Positions 42,071 through 50,972 of a stretch of DNA of 64,000 bases are shown piece by piece; positions within the stretch are counted from its first letter, which is position 1, and every line of letters begins with the position of its first letter. This DNA comes from Porticoccus sp002341315 (GTDB lineage: Bacteria > Pseudomonadota > Gammaproteobacteria > Pseudomonadales > Porticoccaceae): NCBI RefSeq assembly GCF_047634355.1, contig NZ_JBLIAL010000001.1; one strand, written 5' to 3'. Under the pieces are notes generated by a model, which saw only the letters and a program-made list of their open reading frames with translations, was not told where the DNA came from and did not search any database. Both the position numbers and the translations under genes were made by a program.

Positions 42071-42900
42071 GGTAGTGGGTCTATACCCAGACAGCTATCA
42101 ACAAAATGCTGAATCAGTTGACCAGAGAGGGTTTGAGAGCCCGGGCAGGGAGGCAAACGATCAAATCGCCACCAGTCCGCCTGGGTGATTTCGATACCGT
42201 CCACTTGGATATCCCCGCAGTGATAATCTGCATGGAAGCCAATCATCAACTGCCCTGGAAACGGCCAGGGCTGACTTCCAAAATAGCGCAGGTTATCTAC
42301 CCGAATACCCACTTCCTCCATCACCTCACGGTGGATTGTCTGTTCTGCCGACTCCCCCGGCTCAATGAAACCTGCCAGCGCACTGTAAAACTTTCCCTGG
42401 TTACGGGCACTGCTGGCCAGTAAACAATGGTCGTCCCGGGTTATCAGGACAATCACGCAAGGCGATATCCTGGGGTAAAAAAACGCATGGCAATCATTGC
42501 AACGCCGCGACCTGTCTCCCGGAGAAACCACTGTCTGACTGCCACAGAAACCACAGTAGCGATGCTGGAGATCCCATTGAGCAACCTGACAGGCACGCCC
42601 GGCCAGATTGAAAAGGTCAGCGGAGAGATCCTGTAACAACGCACGGAGATCACGCCATTCAGTTCTCGCCGGCAGCACCTGGGCATGCGTCATATCCAAC
42701 ACATAACAGGGGCAACGGTGAAACAGTCCAAGCAAATGCACCGGGAAACCTGATGTATCGACTTCATCGCCATCAAACAGGATGCCGGGATCCGAGTTCG
42801 TCCGGCAGAGCAATTGCTGACCACGCACCAGCAGAAATAGCGGTTGACGGCTATTATGCCCGGGAATACGGATACAGGGCTCAAAGTGATAATCGGACAT
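42067..42900 (-). CDS. nudC: NAD(H) pyrophosphatase / RNA-decapping Nudix hydrolase
   Basis: NudC cleaves NADH and removes NAD caps from RNA. From ATG 42900 it is 277 residues: an N-terminal domain, a zinc ribbon (C116, C119, C134, C137), and the Nudix box beginning GFIEPGE at 177 and ending REVMEEVG at 191-198. The NudC-specific SQPWPFP motif follows at 209-215. The start at 42900 fits the family N-terminus; a longer frame would overlap fimL. It follows fimL by 28 nt. Confidence 0.94.
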   Translation of the reverse strand: MSDYHFEPCIRIPGHNSRQPLFLLVRGQQLLCRTNSDPGILFDGDEVDTSGFPVHLLGLFHRCPCYVLDMTHAQVLPARTEWRDLRALLQDLSADLFNLAGRACQVAQWDLQHRYCGFCGSQTVVSPGDRSRRCNDCHAFFYPRISPCVIVLITRDDHCLLASSARNQGKFYSALAGFIEPGESAEQTIHREVMEEVGIRVDNLRYFGSQPWPFPGQLMIGFHADYHCGDIQVDGIEITQADWWRFDRLPPCPGSQTLSGQLIQHFVDSCLGIDPLP

Positions 42901-42928
42901 TGGCTGCTGCTTCTCTGGAGGTATAGAA

Positions 42929-44581
42929 CTAGCTTTCCAGTTTCTCAAGACACTCTTCAGCCACACCGAGAACGGTATCCTCGAAATCGGAATTCCAGCG
43001 GCGATTATCCAGGTAGTACTCCAGGCTTACCACGGCATCGGCAAACACCTCGATGATGGATGACAGCGGCAGCTGACTGGCTGGGCCCAGGCTGTGGTTG
43101 ATAATATCGAGACAGCGGACTGTTACGTTCTCAGCACGCGTCAAGCCGAGTATGCCAACCGCACCCAATATCATTTTGAAGTTATCGGCCAGCGGTATTG
43201 CCAGCTCATCGCCGGCAATGCCATCACAATAATCCGAGGTCAGCTGCATGATACTGGCCAGATGACTCGACGCTTCCTGCAACACTCGCCGCTGCGCATG
43301 ACTGATTATATTTTCTTCAACAACTTCTTTAATGCTCAACGCATTAATTTTAATGCGCTCACTTTCAGAGTGCGGCCGTGACTGGAGCTCCAGAATAATA
43401 GAGTCCAGATATAGCAGCGTATCTGCCATCTCCTCCATAATCCCAGAGGGCAATGTACTGTCCGTCAGGTTCGCAATGGCAAGAGCATGCTGAGAACAAC
43501 GCTCTTCAGCCAAACCCAGCCCACAGTTTTTCAACTCTTCAGATAGTGCAGAAAAAAGTACAGCGGCTTCCTTGAGGGGTCCGCTCCCGATACTTTCCTG
43601 TTTCACCTGATCATCCAGCAAGCTCCGCAATTGCTCGATCTGGGTAGCGATCACGGCAAGGCGCTCGACAAAGGACTGATTGCCCTCTTCCACAAACATA
43701 GCCCGCACATTGCGGATATCGGTAGCGGTAAAATCCAGTGGTGAGATGCCAAGGCGGACTGCCAGTTTGGCAGCACCCTCGGTATTCATGCCGGACAACA
43801 GAAAGTTGGCCAACATATTCTGTTGCAGCGATATGGGATAACTTTGTTCAGCGGGTGCGTTGTCAGACAGCATGCGCAACTGCCGCTCAATAGCCATAAG
43901 ACTTCGCAAACGGCTCTGCTCAAAACCAAGCGCACCACGATAAAGTGCACCTAACACATCGAATACCAATGCCCAGTAGATGGCCTCTTTTTCGTCGCTA
44001 AGTGAATTGCGCAAACGCTGTATACCATGGGCCATCACTTTTATCGCGGTGGGACGAGTACTCCCCTTGAGAACATGAGCCAAACCCTGTTGGTAAAGCT
44101 GTCGGGCGACCCGGATCGCTTCAATTGAGTGATGATCCTTCTGTGCCACCGAGGAAATCGTTGGTACATCCGGCATTAAACCATTCAGAAGCTGGTATTC
44201 ATTGAGCTGAGGCTGCTTGCGGGCTGCCCGTAACTGATTGATCTCTGGCAACAACAACAGAGGACTGTCCTTACCGTGCATCTGCAGCTGGCAGACATAA
44301 CCGGGCATCAGTTCCAGTGAGTGTTTGACAGTATTCACCACCGCTGCGCCAGGAGAGCCATCCTCCGCTTTTCTGACGGTCTCCTGCATTTCGTCCAGAA
44401 GCATTTTTCCGCCGACCATTTCCAGTAGCGAAAACACACCATGGAGCTGAGATAAACCCCGGCTGCATTCAGACCAGTCAATGGATTCCACCGGCTGTTC
44501 AAGCAGATCAACCAGGATACCGACTTCCTTATCGAGCTCTTCCCTGACTAGCTTTAATGCCTGTGTATTTATTTGATACAT
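42929..44581 (-). CDS. fimL: FimL, type IV pilus and cAMP-pathway regulator
   Basis: The 550-residue protein is soluble and all-helical, with no kinase or receiver domain. Its N-terminus (LKLVREELDKEV, then SRGLSQLHGVFSLLEMVGG) resembles the first degenerate Hpt-like domains of ChpA, as FimL does in Pseudomonas aeruginosa. There FimL links the Pil-Chp chemosensory system to adenylate cyclase and twitching. The nudC-fimL adjacency is also the same as in that organism, which is the main support for the name. The rest of the Pil-Chp genes are outside the window. Confidence 0.85.
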   Translation of the reverse strand: MYQINTQALKLVREELDKEVGILVDLLEQPVESIDWSECSRGLSQLHGVFSLLEMVGGKMLLDEMQETVRKAEDGSPGAAVVNTVKHSLELMPGYVCQLQMHGKDSPLLLLPEINQLRAARKQPQLNEYQLLNGLMPDVPTISSVAQKDHHSIEAIRVARQLYQQGLAHVLKGSTRPTAIKVMAHGIQRLRNSLSDEKEAIYWALVFDVLGALYRGALGFEQSRLRSLMAIERQLRMLSDNAPAEQSYPISLQQNMLANFLLSGMNTEGAAKLAVRLGISPLDFTATDIRNVRAMFVEEGNQSFVERLAVIATQIEQLRSLLDDQVKQESIGSGPLKEAAVLFSALSEELKNCGLGLAEERCSQHALAIANLTDSTLPSGIMEEMADTLLYLDSIILELQSRPHSESERIKINALSIKEVVEENIISHAQRRVLQEASSHLASIMQLTSDYCDGIAGDELAIPLADNFKMILGAVGILGLTRAENVTVRCLDIINHSLGPASQLPLSSIIEVFADAVVSLEYYLDNRRWNSDFEDTVLGVAEECLEKLES

Positions 44582-45037
44582 ACCATCAAATGCCTATTTC
44601 AGATCACCGACCATTACAAAAACAAAAGCCAGCTATACTGTGTAACATACCCGGATATTTTGATAATAACATTATTAATCACCGTGGTTTGAGGCTGAAT
44701 CGACAGACCAGCGTTTTAATGGCTATCACGTATCTCAGCCAATTTATAAGGTGTTTATCAACCAGTTCGGGCGACTTGCCTGTCAGCTAAAAGCACGCCA
44801 TTATTGCTTACCCGGTTGTCGATCCTCATCTCGCTATTACATCTCGCACCTTTACCGCAAACTTGCTGATCGTAGAGGTTTATCTTTACTTGCAATAGGC
44901 CTGAAAAAGCGCTTCGGGGCATTTCTGCACACCCTGATACCAATGAGGCGCTTTCAAATTCAGGTGTTTGTAAAGACGATCCATGTCTCAGCAAACAGGG
45001 GGCGTGCTTATCGCCGGGGGTGAGCCATGTCTATTCT
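44582..45037. other. 456-bp gap between dnaQ and fimL
   Basis: Both flanking genes are on the minus strand. A 90-codon plus-strand frame (44751-45023) and a 78-codon minus frame (44758-44994) cross the middle, but neither has a ribosome-binding site and their products match nothing I know. AT-rich sequence at 44655-44680 precedes fimL and may hold its promoter. No tRNA or terminator could be recognised. Confidence 0.5.
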
Positions 45038-45772
45038 CTAGCGAGAGGCTTCATCAACGGCATCGGTCGCAGCAAGCCAGACACACTGGTCACCGCTGAT
45101 TTTTTGAATACGGGTCAGCTGGTCACAGTGTACGGCGACTTCTTCTGTCGTCGCCTTGATGACAGGCAGTTGCGGCCGGCCAGATGGCAGACGGCGTATC
45201 TCCTGTGTTCCGAGATCACCGGTGGTATGACTCTGTCCGCCCAGAACAAGATCCACCTGGCCACCTGTCATCATCAAGTAAACGTCTGCAAGAATTTCAG
45301 CATCCAGCAATGCGCCGTGTAAATCACGCTGGGCATTATCCACGTCATACCGCTTGCAAAGGGCGTCGAGATTATTTTTCTGGCCGGGGTGGCGCTGCCT
45401 GGCCATCACCAGGGTATCGACGATAGTGCAGTAATCCATCACTCTGCCAAAGCCGTCCAGCTTTCTGAACTCATGGTCAATGAATCCTACATCAAAGGGA
45501 GCGTTATGAATCACCAGCTCGGCGTCTTCAATAAACGCCAGGAATTGCTCGGCAACGTCGGCAAATAGTGGTTTATCGGCAAGAAACTCATTACTTATCC
45601 CGTGCACCTCCATCGCCCCATCGTCCACTTCACGCAGGGGGTTGATGTACTGATGATAATGCCGACCAGTGAGACGGCGATTAACGAGCTCAACACAGCC
45701 GATTTCTATAATCCGGTGATCCTGGCTCGTTTCCAGTCCCGTGGTTTCTGTATCGAGGACGATCTGTCGCAT
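45038..45772 (-). CDS. dnaQ: DNA polymerase III epsilon subunit (proofreading exonuclease)
   Basis: DnaQ proofreads the replicative polymerase as a 3'-5' exonuclease. The 244-residue protein has the DnaQ motifs ExoI DTETTGL (7-13), ExoII in NAPFDVGFIDHEF and ExoIII HGALLDAEILADVY, and a C-terminal tail for binding the alpha subunit. It lies 29 nt after rnhA on the same strand; in E. coli these two genes are divergent, so orientation differs. Confidence 0.96.
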   Translation of the reverse strand: MRQIVLDTETTGLETSQDHRIIEIGCVELVNRRLTGRHYHQYINPLREVDDGAMEVHGISNEFLADKPLFADVAEQFLAFIEDAELVIHNAPFDVGFIDHEFRKLDGFGRVMDYCTIVDTLVMARQRHPGQKNNLDALCKRYDVDNAQRDLHGALLDAEILADVYLMMTGGQVDLVLGGQSHTTGDLGTQEIRRLPSGRPQLPVIKATTEEVAVHCDQLTRIQKISGDQCVWLAATDAVDEASR

Positions 45773-45801
45773 GGCAACACCTTGTTATGCTGTGTTATTG
45801 G

Positions 45802-46248
45802 TTATCTGTTGTTTGATAAAAGCTCATCGATACCAAGATTTGCCAACTGATCGGCAATCTCGTTTTCGCGGTGACCACTGTGGCCCTTTACCCAGTGCCA
45901 TTGAACCTCATGTCTGGCCACCTGCTGATCCAACTGCTGCCAGAGATCAATATTTTTCACCGGCTTTTTTGCCGAGGTCTTCCAGCCTTTCTGCTTCCAG
46001 TTCGATAACCAGGTGGTAATCCCCTGCCGCACATATTCGGAGTCGGTAGTCAGGGCGACTCGACAGGGTTTCTTTAATGCAGAGAGCGCTTCAATGGCAG
46101 CCATCAGTTCCATACGGTTATTGGTTGTATCCAGGGAACCACCGTAAAGTTTTTTTTCAAGCTCCCCGTACCGCAACAGTGCACCCCAGCCACCTGGGCC
46201 GGGATTTCCCCGACAGGCACCATCAGTAAAAATTTCTACATCCTTCAA
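45802..46248 (-). CDS. rnhA: Ribonuclease HI
   Basis: RNase HI cleaves RNA in RNA-DNA hybrids. The 148-residue protein has the catalytic set D9 (FTDGACRGNPGPGGWG), E47 (NNRMELMAAIEAL), D69 (TTDSEYV) and the final aspartate in ENEIADQLAN. The start is TTG 46248, immediately after the stop of the upstream methyltransferase-like gene and behind GGAGAG, which points to translational coupling. Confidence 0.96.
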   Translation of the reverse strand: MKDVEIFTDGACRGNPGPGGWGALLRYGELEKKLYGGSLDTTNNRMELMAAIEALSALKKPCRVALTTDSEYVRQGITTWLSNWKQKGWKTSAKKPVKNIDLWQQLDQQVARHEVQWHWVKGHSGHRENEIADQLANLGIDELLSNNR

Positions 46249-47073
46249 TTACTGCTCTCCATCAAATGGTTTTTTCATAGCGCCATTTTTCTTTGTGACC
46301 GGCAAAACCGGAAGGCTGACTGAACGCCACAATCCGGGTTTAACCGGGGTTAGCCGGGCGGTGTATTTTCTGGCCACCACAATATAAAAGGCGCCCCAGG
46401 GCAACTTACTCTTTTGGCCGATAGATTCCAGGAAGCTTTTTCGGTCCAACGTAGCCAGGTGTTGCAATGGCCAGCCAAAGCAACCGGAAACAGCCTGAAT
46501 GGGTTGCAGGTTGAGCAACCGCAACCAATCGAGCAGACGGCTGTAACGGAGACTATGGTATGACCATATCGCACGGGAAGAGAAATATCGTGCGACCCAT
46601 TTACTTAGACCGAACAGACTGAGTGGATTCACCACTACGATCACCACATGACCACAGGGAGTCAAAACCCTTGCCACTTCATTGAGGACTTCGTGTGGAT
46701 AAGCAGAAAATTCCAGTGCATGGTGCAGCACCACAGTATCAATGGTTTCCGATGGTAACGGCAGGGCATCGAAATCCGCGATTGCCGAAGCGCAACCTGG
46801 CAACACCGCAGAGGCGCCAATAGAAAAACTCTGCAAATGATTAAAATCACCAACCAGCAAGCGGTTTGAACTGGCACCCAGATACATGAGACGGTGGGCA
46901 CCCGATCCAGGCATCATATGCTCGAGCATGGCTCTTTCGCGATGCAACAACACTTGCCCAGAGCGGGACTGAAACCAGCTGTCCAGCGAACCCTGCGAGT
47001 CGGCCAGGGGACGGACAATATGCCGTTGCTCAAGAAACTCCCTTGCTGCTAGCAACCAGTTATGCCGTTTCAT
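46249..47073 (-). CDS. Class I methyltransferase-like protein
   Basis: The 274-residue protein has a SAM-methyltransferase outline: DALPLPSETIDTVVLHHALEF is cut here to its parts DALPLP and VVLHHALEFS (motif II region), then VLNEVARVLTPCGHVVIVV (motif III). Motif I reads LMYLGASSNRLL, without the usual GxGxG, so SAM binding is uncertain. Homologues lie between gloB and rnhA in pseudomonads with unknown targets. It diverges from gloB across 79 bp. Confidence 0.82.
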   Translation of the reverse strand: MKRHNWLLAAREFLEQRHIVRPLADSQGSLDSWFQSRSGQVLLHRERAMLEHMMPGSGAHRLMYLGASSNRLLVGDFNHLQSFSIGASAVLPGCASAIADFDALPLPSETIDTVVLHHALEFSAYPHEVLNEVARVLTPCGHVVIVVVNPLSLFGLSKWVARYFSSRAIWSYHSLRYSRLLDWLRLLNLQPIQAVSGCFGWPLQHLATLDRKSFLESIGQKSKLPWGAFYIVVARKYTARLTPVKPGLWRSVSLPVLPVTKKNGAMKKPFDGEQ

Positions 47074-47152
47074 TCTGATTTCCGGTTTTCACCCACAAGA
47101 CGAAGTTCGTTATTATGGGAAAGATCAATTTTTAAAACCACTGGAACCTATC

Positions 47153-47920
47153 ATGCCTCTTATCGTGCACAGGTTGCCTGCATTTTCAGACAACTACCTA
47201 TGGCTATTTCACCAACCCGACAGTCGGTTGGCCTTTGTCGTCGATCCAGGAGACGCGGAACCCGTTCTGCAGGCACTGGGAAGCCTTGATCTGGATCTTT
47301 CGGGTATTCTGATCACGCACCACCATCCCGATCACGTGGGCGGGGTCGACTCACTGCTTCACCATACGGCAGTTCCGGTCTACGGACCACCGGACATACA
47401 CCAGACAACGCATAGCCTAGTCGATGGCGACCAGCTGACTCTTGACGGCACCCACTTTAATGTTCTTGGCGTACCGGGTCACACCCTGGACCACATAGCT
47501 TTTTTTGAGGCGGGAACTCCATTGGTGTTTTGTGGAGACACCCTGTTTGCAGGTGGCTGCGGTCGATTATTTGAAGGTTCACCTGAACAAATGTGGCGAT
47601 CATTGTCGCGGCTTGCCGCCTTGCCGCCGGCAACGAAAATCTATTGCGCCCATGAATACACCAAGGCCAACCTTTTATTTGCCCAAGCTGTGGAGCCGGA
47701 AAATCGTGCAGTGCAGGAACGCTTAAAGCAGGTCATTCAACTACGCAGCCGGGCACAGGCCACGGTTCCTTCAAGTTTGGCAGAAGAACTGACAACCAAC
47801 CCCTTCCTGCGGGTAACCCAGGATTCAGTGAGGAGGGCAGCCAGTGCCCGGGGGCTTCCCTCCGGAGGAACCGTTGGCGATGTATTCGCTATTATTCGCC
47901 ACTGGAAAGATCAGTTTTAG
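47153..47920 (+). CDS. gloB: Hydroxyacylglutathione hydrolase (glyoxalase II)
   Basis: GloB hydrolyses S-lactoylglutathione to lactate and glutathione, the second step of methylglyoxal detoxification. The 255-residue protein has the binuclear metal motif THHHPDHVGG, GHTLDHIAF, FCGDTLFAGGCGRLFEG and the glutathione-binding C-terminal segment with the second-shell CAHEYT. Length is standard. The usual gloB-methyltransferase-rnhA-dnaQ neighbourhood supports the call. Confidence 0.96.
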   Translation: MPLIVHRLPAFSDNYLWLFHQPDSRLAFVVDPGDAEPVLQALGSLDLDLSGILITHHHPDHVGGVDSLLHHTAVPVYGPPDIHQTTHSLVDGDQLTLDGTHFNVLGVPGHTLDHIAFFEAGTPLVFCGDTLFAGGCGRLFEGSPEQMWRSLSRLAALPPATKIYCAHEYTKANLLFAQAVEPENRAVQERLKQVIQLRSRAQATVPSSLAEELTTNPFLRVTQDSVRRAASARGLPSGGTVGDVFAIIRHWKDQF

Positions 47921-48020
47921 GCCGGTTCTTTGCCACAGCCAGGCTCAATATCCGTCGCATACCCCAAGCATTCCAAACTGGGCGTTTGTTCACAACACCT
48001 CCCGAAGTGTCAGAGATAAA

Positions 48021-48049
48021 TTGATCTTGATGGCTCAGGTAGTTAGAAT
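48021..48049 (+). promoter_or_regulatory. Candidate sigma-70 promoter for mltD
   Basis: TTGATC (48021-48026) and TAGAAT (48044-48049) are 17 nt apart. A start near 48056 gives a leader of about 29 nt to the mltD ATG. Confidence 0.6.
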
Positions 48050-48084
48050 CCTTAAGCTGGTACTGGCAAAAAGAACATAATACC

Positions 48085-49647
48085 ATGCAGATTTTTTTTC
48101 GAGCGTATCTTATTGTTTTTATTGCCTTAATATCCGGTTGTGCGCAACAGTCAAGCCATAACTACCCACACAGCGCAGCCACCCACCCCAACAAAGCGAA
48201 GAAGTCCAACACACAGATTTCCACTGTACCTCGGGAAAAACGCTGGATCATCTTCTCCGGAAAAAATACTGACAAAACTGAACCGGTCGACCTCAAGCCC
48301 GACTCTACCGATGACTTGTGGCGGCGAGTGCGCGACGGGATGGCCCTGCAAGGACACTACGCTGATCCTCGCATCGCTAAACAGGTTGAGTGGTTCAGCA
48401 ATAACCAGAGTTATATTGACCGCGTCATGAGCCGCGGCGAGCTGTATCTCTACCATATTGTTGAAGAGCTGGAAGACAACAATCTGCCTCTGGAATTGAC
48501 ACTGCTGCCGGTCGTTGAAAGCGCCTACGACCCTTTTGCCTACTCTGGCAGCCATGCATCAGGACTTTGGCAGTTCATCCCGATGACTGGCGATCGATTC
48601 GGTCTTAAACAGGACTGGTGGTACGATGGCCGCCGTGATCCGCTGGCGGCAACCGAAGCGGCAATCAGTTACCTGACATACCTGAACAACTATTTTGAAG
48701 GCGACTGGCTGTTGGCTCTGGCGGCCTATAACAGTGGTGAAGGCACTGTCAGAAGAGCTATTGAACGCAACAAGCGCGACGGCAAACCAACAGACTTCTG
48801 GTCATTGAAATTACCCCGTGAAACCAGGGCCTATGTACCGCAATTGCTGGCGATATCCCGGGTAGTTGCAGACCCCGAATCTCATGGCATCGTATTGCCC
48901 TCCATTCCGGATTCGCCCTATTTTGACGTCGTCGATTTACCGGAACAACTCGATCTGGTTAAAGCGGCAGAGATGGCCAGTATTGACAGCGACACACTGC
49001 ATCAGCTCAATGCCGGCTACAGTCGCTGGGTCACACATCCCGAAGGTCCCCACCGTATCGTCCTGCCGGTAGAAAGCGTCGCAGGGTTTAAACTGGTGCT
49101 TAACAATACACCTGTCGCGCAATGGGCACCGATCAAGGAGTATCAGGTGAGATCGGGGGATACACTGTCAGGCATTGCTGCTGAATATGGAATAAGCATT
49201 CATCAGTTACGCGTGCAGAATGACCTGCGGGGGGATTTACTCAACATCGGCCAGCGCCTGAAAATTCCCGGCACTGGCCTCGATCACCACCCACAGACGG
49301 TCTCTCTGGCCTCATACCGAGTACAAACCGGGGATACGCTTTGGCAGATTGCCAGAGAGCATAAGGTCAGCGTTCAAGATATCGCAACATGGAGTCGACT
49401 GGACATCAATTCACCCTTAAGGCCGGGGCAATTGCTTAATGTGAAAGCAAACTCAGGCTCATCAACATCGGTAAAAGGAGAAAAAAAGGTCAATTACCAA
49501 GTTCGCCGGGGCGATTCTCTATACCGCATCGCCAGCAAGTTTGACCTGAAAATCGACGACATTTTGAGCTGGAATAAACTGAACCCTGAGAATTACCTCA
49601 AACCGGGACAACAGCTGACTTTATTTGTTAATCCGTTGCGTATTTGA
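48085..49647 (+). CDS. mltD: Membrane-bound lytic murein transglycosylase D
   Basis: MltD cleaves glycan strands of peptidoglycan with formation of 1,6-anhydro-muramic acid. The 520-residue lipoprotein has lipobox LISGC (C19), a family 1 lytic transglycosylase domain with catalytic E145 (VVESAYDP), GLWQFIPMTG and AAYNSGEG, and three LysM peptidoglycan-binding repeats (about 353-396, 411-454, 472-515). The three-LysM layout is fuller than the two in E. coli MltD. It should sit in the outer membrane facing the periplasm. Confidence 0.96.
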   Translation: MQIFFRAYLIVFIALISGCAQQSSHNYPHSAATHPNKAKKSNTQISTVPREKRWIIFSGKNTDKTEPVDLKPDSTDDLWRRVRDGMALQGHYADPRIAKQVEWFSNNQSYIDRVMSRGELYLYHIVEELEDNNLPLELTLLPVVESAYDPFAYSGSHASGLWQFIPMTGDRFGLKQDWWYDGRRDPLAATEAAISYLTYLNNYFEGDWLLALAAYNSGEGTVRRAIERNKRDGKPTDFWSLKLPRETRAYVPQLLAISRVVADPESHGIVLPSIPDSPYFDVVDLPEQLDLVKAAEMASIDSDTLHQLNAGYSRWVTHPEGPHRIVLPVESVAGFKLVLNNTPVAQWAPIKEYQVRSGDTLSGIAAEYGISIHQLRVQNDLRGDLLNIGQRLKIPGTGLDHHPQTVSLASYRVQTGDTLWQIAREHKVSVQDIATWSRLDINSPLRPGQLLNVKANSGSSTSVKGEKKVNYQVRRGDSLYRIASKFDLKIDDILSWNKLNPENYLKPGQQLTLFVNPLRI

Positions 49648-49679
49648 GCCACCACCCAAACCATAATCACCAAGCTGTA

Positions 49680-49925
49680 TTATCGCCTAGCCGCATCGTA
49701 GGCCAAATCAGTGCGCCGAGCGTCACCCCCTGTGGCCTGACCGATCTCATCACATTTATTCGGGTCATCACCACAGATATCACAGCTGTAGTTTTTTTCA
49801 CCCAAAGCAGCACCCACACCGCCACAGGATCCCTTTAATGGTTTCCTTCCCATCATCACGCCAACAGCCATGGCTGCAATAATCAACATCAGCACCACAA
49901 ATACAAGCACGAACAACAACATCAT
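49680..49925 (-). CDS. nqrM: Na+-NQR maturation protein NqrM
   Basis: NqrM is required to assemble the Na+-translocating NADH:quinone reductase, probably by delivering iron for the cysteine-bound Fe centre between NqrD and NqrE. The 81-residue protein has one N-terminal helix (about 3-25) and four conserved cysteines (C34, C48, C51, C58; SCDICGDDPNKC). Its ATG follows directly on the apbE stop codon. Confidence 0.93.
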   Translation of the reverse strand: MMLLFVLVFVVLMLIIAAMAVGVMMGRKPLKGSCGGVGAALGEKNYSCDICGDDPNKCDEIGQATGGDARRTDLAYDAARR

Positions 49926-50972
49926 CTAATCTCCTGACAAAAAAGGGGCAAAAGCGGATGAATAGTAGCTTTTAAAAGCCTCACCTTCTTTGACCAACAA
50001 ATAAACCGCCAGTTTATTTTCTTCGGCTATCTTAAGGCTGGCATCAGCCCCCAGCACCATAAATCCAGTGGCCAATGCATCAGCAAACACTGCCGTTTCG
50101 GCAATGATGGTAACAGAAGCCAGTTGATGATCGAGCGGATAACCGGTGCGAGGGTCAATGGTGTGTGAATAACGCTTGCCGTCTTTTTCAAAATAATTGC
50201 GATAATCTCCGGAAGTTGCCACTGCCGCATCTCCGGGAACCAGGACTTTCTGAACCAGGCCTCTTTCAAGGGAAGGTGCTTCAATGGCAATACGCCAGGG
50301 ATCCTTGTTCGCTTTTACACCTTTCAGACGAAGTTCACCACCCACTTCAACCAGATAATTATTGAACCCCTCTTGCTCCAGTAATTCTGCAACTGCATCG
50401 ACTGCGTACCCCTTTGCAACCGCAGACATGTCCAGAGCGATATCGCTGGATCTGGTAATGCTAGTAGCATCCGGGGTGATCTGCAGCTTATTGAAACCCA
50501 GCAATCCCAATTCAGTGGCTATATCTGTCTCCGAAGGAACCCGGTTACCTGTGTTTTCCGGACCAAACCCCCATAGATTTACCAGTGCACCAACGGTGGG
50601 ATCAAATGCCCCGGACGTCAGTTGGTGTACTTCCTTGGCAGTGTTCAACACATGCAACATGTCCTGTGAAACCGCATAGACCTGGCCCACTGGTGCGCGA
50701 TTCAGCAACATCAATTCCGAATCCTGCTGGTAAGTCGTGAAGGTATTGTTCAGGCTATCCAATCTGGATTGAATTTTTTGTCCAAGGTCGTCACTGACTG
50801 ATTGCTCACTTGGTACCAACTTGACCTGATAGGTAGTCCCCATCGTCCGACCGTCGAAGACCAATTGGGACTGTCGATCGCAGGCAGACAACAGAGAAAC
50901 CATTACAGTGACAAATAAAAACGAGGCCATAGGCCCCGCTTTTATTTTTAGTCGATTGATCAAACGATTCAT
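49926..50972 (-). CDS. apbE: FAD:protein FMN transferase
   Basis: ApbE attaches FMN covalently to a threonine in NqrB and NqrC. The 348-residue lipoprotein has lipobox LLSAC (C31), FDPTVGALVNLWGFG, the metal-binding DMSAVAKGYAVD and IDPRTGYPLDHQLASVTI. Its ATG shares one base with the nqrF stop (TAATG), so it is part of the nqr operon. This placement beside nqrF is common in marine gammaproteobacteria. Confidence 0.96.
   Translation of the reverse strand: MNRLINRLKIKAGPMASFLFVTVMVSLLSACDRQSQLVFDGRTMGTTYQVKLVPSEQSVSDDLGQKIQSRLDSLNNTFTTYQQDSELMLLNRAPVGQVYAVSQDMLHVLNTAKEVHQLTSGAFDPTVGALVNLWGFGPENTGNRVPSETDIATELGLLGFNKLQITPDATSITRSSDIALDMSAVAKGYAVDAVAELLEQEGFNNYLVEVGGELRLKGVKANKDPWRIAIEAPSLERGLVQKVLVPGDAAVATSGDYRNYFEKDGKRYSHTIDPRTGYPLDHQLASVTIIAETAVFADALATGFMVLGADASLKIAEENKLAVYLLVKEGEAFKSYYSSAFAPFLSGD

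Noticed and set aside
44751..45023. 90-codon plus-strand frame between dnaQ and fimL
   Set aside because: No ribosome-binding site and an Arg-rich product without homology that I recognise; treated as non-coding.
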